This document shows, one piece after another, positions 61,558 through 64,000 of a DNA stretch of 64,000 nt. Made by a program: the position numbers and the translations under genes. Below the pieces are notes generated by a model. It made no database searches. It saw nothing but the letters and a program-made list of their open reading frames with translations, and was not told where the DNA came from. Each line of letters begins with the position of its first letter. Within the stretch, counting starts at the first letter, position 1. Origin of the DNA: Bathynomus jamesi. Lineage: Eukaryota; Arthropoda; Malacostraca; Isopoda; Cirolanidae. The stretch spans positions 76,001 to 140,000 of the forward strand of contig JAJOZX010008816.1 of the NCBI GenBank assembly GCA_023014485.1, written 5' to 3'.

Positions 61558-64000
61558 TATCTATCATTTTTCAGGAAACAACAGAAACTCAATCAGAATC
61601 TAGAAAACCATCTACAAGTTACAACTTCACAATGGCATTAAGCAAGGAGCTGAGGGAGCTCCGTGGGCGCACAGTTGATATCTCAGAACCTCCACGTACT
61701 GTCCACAGGCAGGTGTCAACTGGGCCATCTACCAGATCTCTCACTGAAACTTTCTGGTTGGATACCCTTCAGCTTTATCAGTGGTTCCCAGCTTCCCACC
61801 AACAGACAGGCGTTCCAGTATTTCCTTAATCTTCAGAATTTACCGGAAAATGCAGGGAGGCCCATGGTTCAAGACCTTGCATATGAAACAGTTGAATCTA
61901 TCATCCCATTCTGGCAGATGGCTAGGATCAAGACAATGACCAAGTACAACGCAATGAAGCTCTTCATGAAACTACATGAGAAACATCGTGCTCTGGTGAA
62001 AAGCAAAGGAAGAGCAAGTAACCCTGGAGGAAAAAGAGGAGCATTTGTGCTGGAATTAGACAGCCTGTTCGATATAGGAGCTCCAGATGCAATCCAGGAA
62101 ATACAGAACAACAGACTGTTATCCAGAGAGAAGAAAGATGAGGATATCAGGTTCTACGAAGACCAAAAGACTGAGAGGAAAGGTCATATGTCTGGTCATG
62201 ACAAGATTTTGAGACAAGATCCCTGCAGCAAGCAGCGAGGAATGAAAGACTGCAGCATAGACAAGAACAAGGTAAAACTAATTACTTTGAACGTTACAAA
62301 AAGTTTTAAGTTTACTCCATTGCGATATTTAGCATGTACTTAACAATTACTGTCTTAACATGTTGTACTATTTTACAGCTGCAGCAGAACAAGAGGCAGT
62401 TGTTCATGTGGATGACATTACCTGGGGTGACTCAACTGACAACGACGCTAACACAGAGGACATGGATTACCATCAGCCTCGTCCTGGATGTTCTCACCAT
62501 CAAGACACTGTGACTAGTGTGACTTTGACGTTTCCAAGGAAGGTCATGGAATGTGATGTCATCTGCAATACAGCTGATCGTCTTGGTTTATCAGACAGTC
62601 AAGTTACTGCCATGGTTTCTGCCACCTTGAAAGCTGGAGGGGCTGATCTGGATAACTTCGTCATCTCAACCTCAACAACACGTCGCAACAGAATGCTGTC
62701 CAGGTATAATATCAGCCAGAGTCACATGTCCAAGTTTTGTGAAAACCCCCCAGTACGCTGCCTTACACTGGGATGGAAAGTTGCTCAAAGATGTCTTGGG
62801 CAGTGAACCTGGAAGTACCTCAGAGACTTTAGCTGTGCTAGTGTCTGGTCCACCTTCATACACTGAAGGAAAGTTATTGGGAGTACCTGTCATCGACAAT
62901 TCTTCTGGCACAGCTCAGGCTGAGGCTTCAATGGATTTACTGGAGACATGGGAACTTACGGATAATGTTACTGCCCTTGTTTTTGACACTACATCCAGTA
63001 ACAGTGGAGTTCACAGAGGAGCTGCCAAACTGCTAGAGAAAATGCTGAACAAAAAGGTGTTTTATCTGGCCTGTCGACATCACATCCTGGAAATCCTAGT
63101 AGGAGCAGTTTGGGAGAAGCTGTTTGGGAAGGTGAAGGGGCCAGATAATCCCTGGTTTGAGCATCTGAAGGATGTTTGGACGGACTTGTCCAAGGAAAAC
63201 CCAAAGATGCTGGCTATCAACAGCAAATGGCTGAAGGAAAAGAAGAAGAAACGGTGAAGAAATACTCCAAGACATTCTAACAGCAGAAAGGCTTCCAAGA
63301 GCCGACTACAGGGAAATGGCTGAACTGACAGTCATTGTTCTTGGAGGAACGCCTCCTCGAGGTATTCACTGGAGTCCACCAGGCGCCATTCATCAGGCCA
63401 GATGGATGGCCAGAAACCTGTACTCCATGAAAATGCTGATGTTTGCAGATCAACTTGAGTACGACGAAGACACTGTATCAAAGCTGGAAAGACTCAACAC
63501 CTTCCTTGCGCTGTTCTACACTCCTGTATGGATGATGTCAATGTCTGCTGCAGATGCTCCCGTGAATGATCTAAGTCTAATCCAGGACATGTTGAAGTAC
63601 AAGAAAACTGACCCAGAGCTTGCTGATGCAGTACTTAATAAGATGGAAAACCACAAATGGTACCTGACGCAGGAAGTCGTGCCACTTGCCCTGTTCAGCA
63701 GTTGATTGAGTGACACATTGAAGCACGACATTGCTGCCCAGTTACATGCCACTGAGAAGCCAGACAGCTTCAGAACAGGAAAGCCTCTATTCCAGAGAGT
63801 CACAGCTAAGACCACCCTGGTTGATCTCATTGGCCCAGAATCACATTTCCTGCTGGACACACTGAACATTGGATCCGAGTGGCTTCTGGAACCTGTCACG
63901 TCTTGGCCACAGAATGAGGACTACAGAAAAGCGTTGGACTATGTTAAGAATCTGAAAGCGGTGAATGACATTGCTGAACGTGGTGTCAAGATGATGAGCG
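61205..64000. mobile_element. DDE-type transposon of the same unassigned family, copy 2 (right end outside window)
   Basis: The left end (ggcctgttcaaaaatcaact and later gggaagcattgccgcatgga) resembles the left end of copy 1 (ggcccaaaaatcgatttttc, gtgtgctgcacgg). It starts inside the CR1-like ORF1. A (TAA)n microsatellite occupies 61466-61557. Confidence 0.55.
61632..64000 (+). pseudogene. Unassigned DDE-type transposase, copy 2, partly intact
   Basis: Pieces: KELRELRGRTVDISEPPR (61632), then LPTNRQAFQYFLNLQNLPE and FWQMARIKTMTKYNA (61663 frame). A possible intron is 62272-62378 (gtaaaac...ttttacag). Next, DRLGLSDSQVTAMVSATLK (62580), YAALHWDGKLLKDVLG (62757, possible first Asp), ALVFDTTSSNSGVH (62976, second Asp), LACRHHILEILVG (63070) and GTPPRGIHWSPPGAIHQARW (63346). 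Then NHKWYLTQEVVPLALF (possible Glu, 63650) and, after a frame change, YVKNLKAVNDIAERGVKMM to the window end. Blocks match copy 1 in order. Function as a cut-and-paste transposase is inferred from the D-D-CxxH-E pattern. Confidence 0.6.

Overview
This is a eukaryotic, repeat-dominated window, most likely from an arthropod and probably a decapod crustacean. That inference rests on the dense TA/CA/GA microsatellites, CCTAA/CCTAG-type telomere-like stretches, a CR1-like LINE whose ORF1 has an SGNH-hydrolase domain, mariner-like transposons with CAGGGTG-type ends, a Polinton (Maverick), and multi-exon host-gene structure. No bacterial-style gene organisation is present.

Only one host gene is recognisable: the 3' part of USE1 (ER SNARE, 168-4897), five exons with phase-consistent GT-AG junctions. 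Its introns hold a fold-back MITE, two tRNA-derived SINEs and a hAT-type MITE. A piggyBac-type MITE with TTAA duplications lies just downstream.

6430-14729 is a three-level nest. A Tigger/pogo element (TA target duplication, broken DDE transposase on the minus strand) was entered by a hAT-type element (8703-14317, 8-bp duplication). That element was entered by a Gypsy-type LTR retrotransposon (9526-13536), which has a truncated 5' LTR and is flanked by an unusual 292-bp direct repeat.

14730-30251 is a field of small elements: a Tigger MITE, a non-autonomous hAT, 5S-like and tRNA-like SINEs, a LINE fragment, palindromic MITEs (two copies 98/99 identical), a hAT transposase remnant, a fold-back element and a 1.5-kb mariner-like element.

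30252-48612 is an almost complete, decayed 18.4-kb Polinton with long terminal inverted repeats and AG...CT termini. A leftward block encodes the packaging ATPase, a small basic protein, a conserved Polinton protein, the integrase, a probable minor capsid protein, a basic protein, the major capsid protein and an adenain-type protease. Rightward genes are the protein-primed family B DNA polymerase and four small unidentified ORFs. A CCAAT/GC/TATA promoter at the left end drives a short spliced acidic exon whose phase also fits the polymerase 5' exon about 6.8 kb away. Many Polinton genes carry single-base frameshifts, while the ATPase and integrase are intact.

The Polinton right end abuts a five-copy array of tRNA-like Pol III units (period about 268 bp). 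Beyond that are two copies (49957-52895 and 61205-64000+) of a DDE-type transposase family I cannot assign, several mariner-like remnants, and two head-to-tail CR1-like LINE copies (55300-61205).
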